Below the pieces are notes generated by a model. It did not search any database and was not told the DNA's origin. It worked only from the letters and a program-made list of their open reading frames with translations. Positions 62,901-64,000 of a DNA stretch of 64,000 bases are shown one piece after another; the first letter of the stretch is position 1; every line of letters begins with the position of its first letter. A program made the translations under genes and the position numbers. Origin of the DNA: Saprolegnia diclina VS20 (lineage: Eukaryota > Oomycota > Saprolegniomycetes > Saprolegniales > Saprolegniaceae); assembly GCF_000281045.1 (NCBI RefSeq), contig NW_008246088.1:222974-286973 (forward strand). The letters are read 5' to 3'.

Positions 62901-63771
62901 CTCGTCCGCCTCGGAGTTGTTCCAGTTGAGCTCGAGCATGCGGAAGCCCACGAGACGCTCCATGACCAAGTTGACCATGGCCAAGCTGAGACCTGTGATC
63001 CAAATGAAGAGACCGCCTTGGTAGCTACGCATTATGATGCATGAGATGAGGTTCATTTGGCAGTAGTAAAGGAACACCTTTGGGGCACGGGGATCTTGGT
63101 GCCCGAGACGCCGAAGAACTGCTCGCACACGTGTCGGTTGTATGTCTTGGGGATGGCCGAGTCGTCATCGGCGGCGTCGCAATGCACGAGCAAGGCGCAG
63201 CACATGACACTGACGGCAGCACTGTTGCGCAGGATGTTGGAGAGAACGCGGTTGAACCTACAAGCCAAGGCGTGACGCACTGCAACATGGACGTGGTGAC
63301 CGTACGAGAGGCTTGAGAAGTGCTTGACCCAGCCATAGCGCATGAGCAAGTACAGAATCGACTGGAACCCGCCGAGGATGACAATGGAGCTGAAGAAGAT
63401 GGGCAAGAAGAGCGAAATCTAGGAAACAATATCATGATGATGGACATGGTCGACGAGGTCGACGCACCGGCTGCTTGACGTCATACTCGAGCATGCCCAG
63501 CTGCGTGAGGGGCACGTGCACGACAGCGGCCAAGAGGAGCCACGTGTAGAGGCCCATCGAGACGTACACGTATGGCGTCCATCGGTTGAGGAGCTCGCGG
63601 TTCTCGACGAATGGGCTCGTGAAAATGTAGAAGGACACGAAGACCAGCACGAAGATGAGGAACCACGCCTACACATACAGACCGTCAACCTCCGTCCTTC
63701 GCTCCATGCGGTCGCTCGTCGCCGAGGAAGCGCGTCGGTCGTCCTACGATTTGGTCGGGGGTCGCTACCAT
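59934..63771 (-). CDS. Polytopic calcineurin-like metallophosphoesterase
   Basis: Roughly 1050-1100 residues in a dozen or more exons. Start ATG 63771 (MVATPDQI) leads through an 80-90 bp intron to a membrane bundle: AWFLIFVLVFVSFYIFTSPF, YVSMGLYTWLLLAAVVHVPL, ISLFLPIFFSSIVILGGFQS and more. The phosphoesterase domain then shows its metal motifs in order: WLDFMGDCGDGFNSSY, LVIGGDLAYPHP, PGNHDWFDG, VIVVTHEPNW and GDIHNY. A variable acidic linker (EADEEEDEHDVEH) sits before it. After the enzyme domain several more membrane segments (SYLVLFIVHLLFA, SVLIAFEAMF) lead to a basic tail ending PSRPGTPARTPTYE. Similar large membrane phosphoesterases exist in plants and oomycetes; the substrate (phospholipid, cyclic nucleotide or protein) is unknown. 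Exon ends in 60.2-61.7 kb were not all resolved. Confidence 0.85.
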
Positions 63772-64000
63772 GGCGGAAATTCCCAAATGAGCCATGCGTC
63801 GATCTATTGAGCGCCGCGTGTGATTGGCCAAAATACAAGTGCATTGCTATTGGTCCAAAATGGAGGTGGACATTGGGTACTTTTCCGGTTGATGCAGGCG
63901 CTCATGGTGGCGTAATGGATAACCGGCTTGACTAGCGAAGAGGATTTCCCGCCGGTAGAGCAATCGTGGGGCAGAAGTAGTCACTCGACGCTGCTTGGCT
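63772..64000. promoter_or_regulatory. Upstream region with CCAAT-type motifs
   Basis: 229 bases upstream of the phosphoesterase gene. Two ATTGG (inverted CCAAT) motifs at about 63821 and 63850 are each followed by CCAAAA-type tracts, within about 80 bases of the start codon; a likely proximal promoter. The gene to the right, if any, lies outside the window. Confidence 0.45.

Overview
The window looks like nuclear DNA of a GC-rich, intron-containing, zoosporic eukaryote, most likely an oomycete of the Saprolegniales type. The evidence is: many very short introns (38-68 bp, nearly all GT-AG), closely packed genes with 19-75 bp between convergent stops, FYVE-GAF proteins, plasma-membrane P3A-type pump homology, GPI-type Cys-rich secreted proteins, and flagellar genes (CFAP65, plus WDR17). 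The species call is inference; no rRNA or tRNA is present. Two assembly gaps (589 N and 151 N) interrupt the sequence.

Left part (1-15.4 kb): two tandem FYVE-GAF genes on +, a 1755-residue intronless membrane protein made of two homologous halves (-), a stomatin-type SPFH gene (+) that runs into the first gap, a polytopic leucine-rich membrane protein (-) that runs into the same gap from the other side, and two more FYVE-GAF genes (-). All four FYVE-GAF genes have one intron at the same point inside the zinc finger.

Middle (16.5-36 kb): Rab1 and a MED8-like Mediator subunit (+), an OMA1-type M48 protease (-), two paralogous secreted GPI-type Cys-rich proteins flanking a membrane-anchored thaumatin-like protein, a gene-poor 2.8 kb stretch with a PIF/Harbinger-like MITE, a DHHC acyltransferase, a small BAG-like protein, and two paralogous genes (28.2-30.2 and 32.4-34.0 kb) built from repeated winged-helix-like units with basic nuclear-type motifs. 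An MFS transporter lies between these two genes.

Right part (35-64 kb): WDR17 (-), an exocyst Exo84-like gene with N-terminal PH and DEP-like domains (+), a RING/coiled-coil protein (-), a 1546-residue fusion of winged-helix-like units, a 3'-5' exonuclease-like fold and a Ycf45/SpoIIIAA-type ATPase (+), a long inverted repeat beside the second gap, a P3A-type ATPase with a non-canonical hinge motif (-), CFAP65 (+), and a polytopic calcineurin-like phosphoesterase (-).

The strongest candidate for something undescribed is the winged-helix-like repeat family. It occurs in three genes here, shares an intron position between two of them, and in the third is joined to a probably inactive exonuclease fold and a plastid/bacterial-type ATPase. 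Splice junctions were read by eye from GT-AG signals, phase and family conservation; exon sums were checked for frame in the genes where exon coordinates or exact protein lengths are given.
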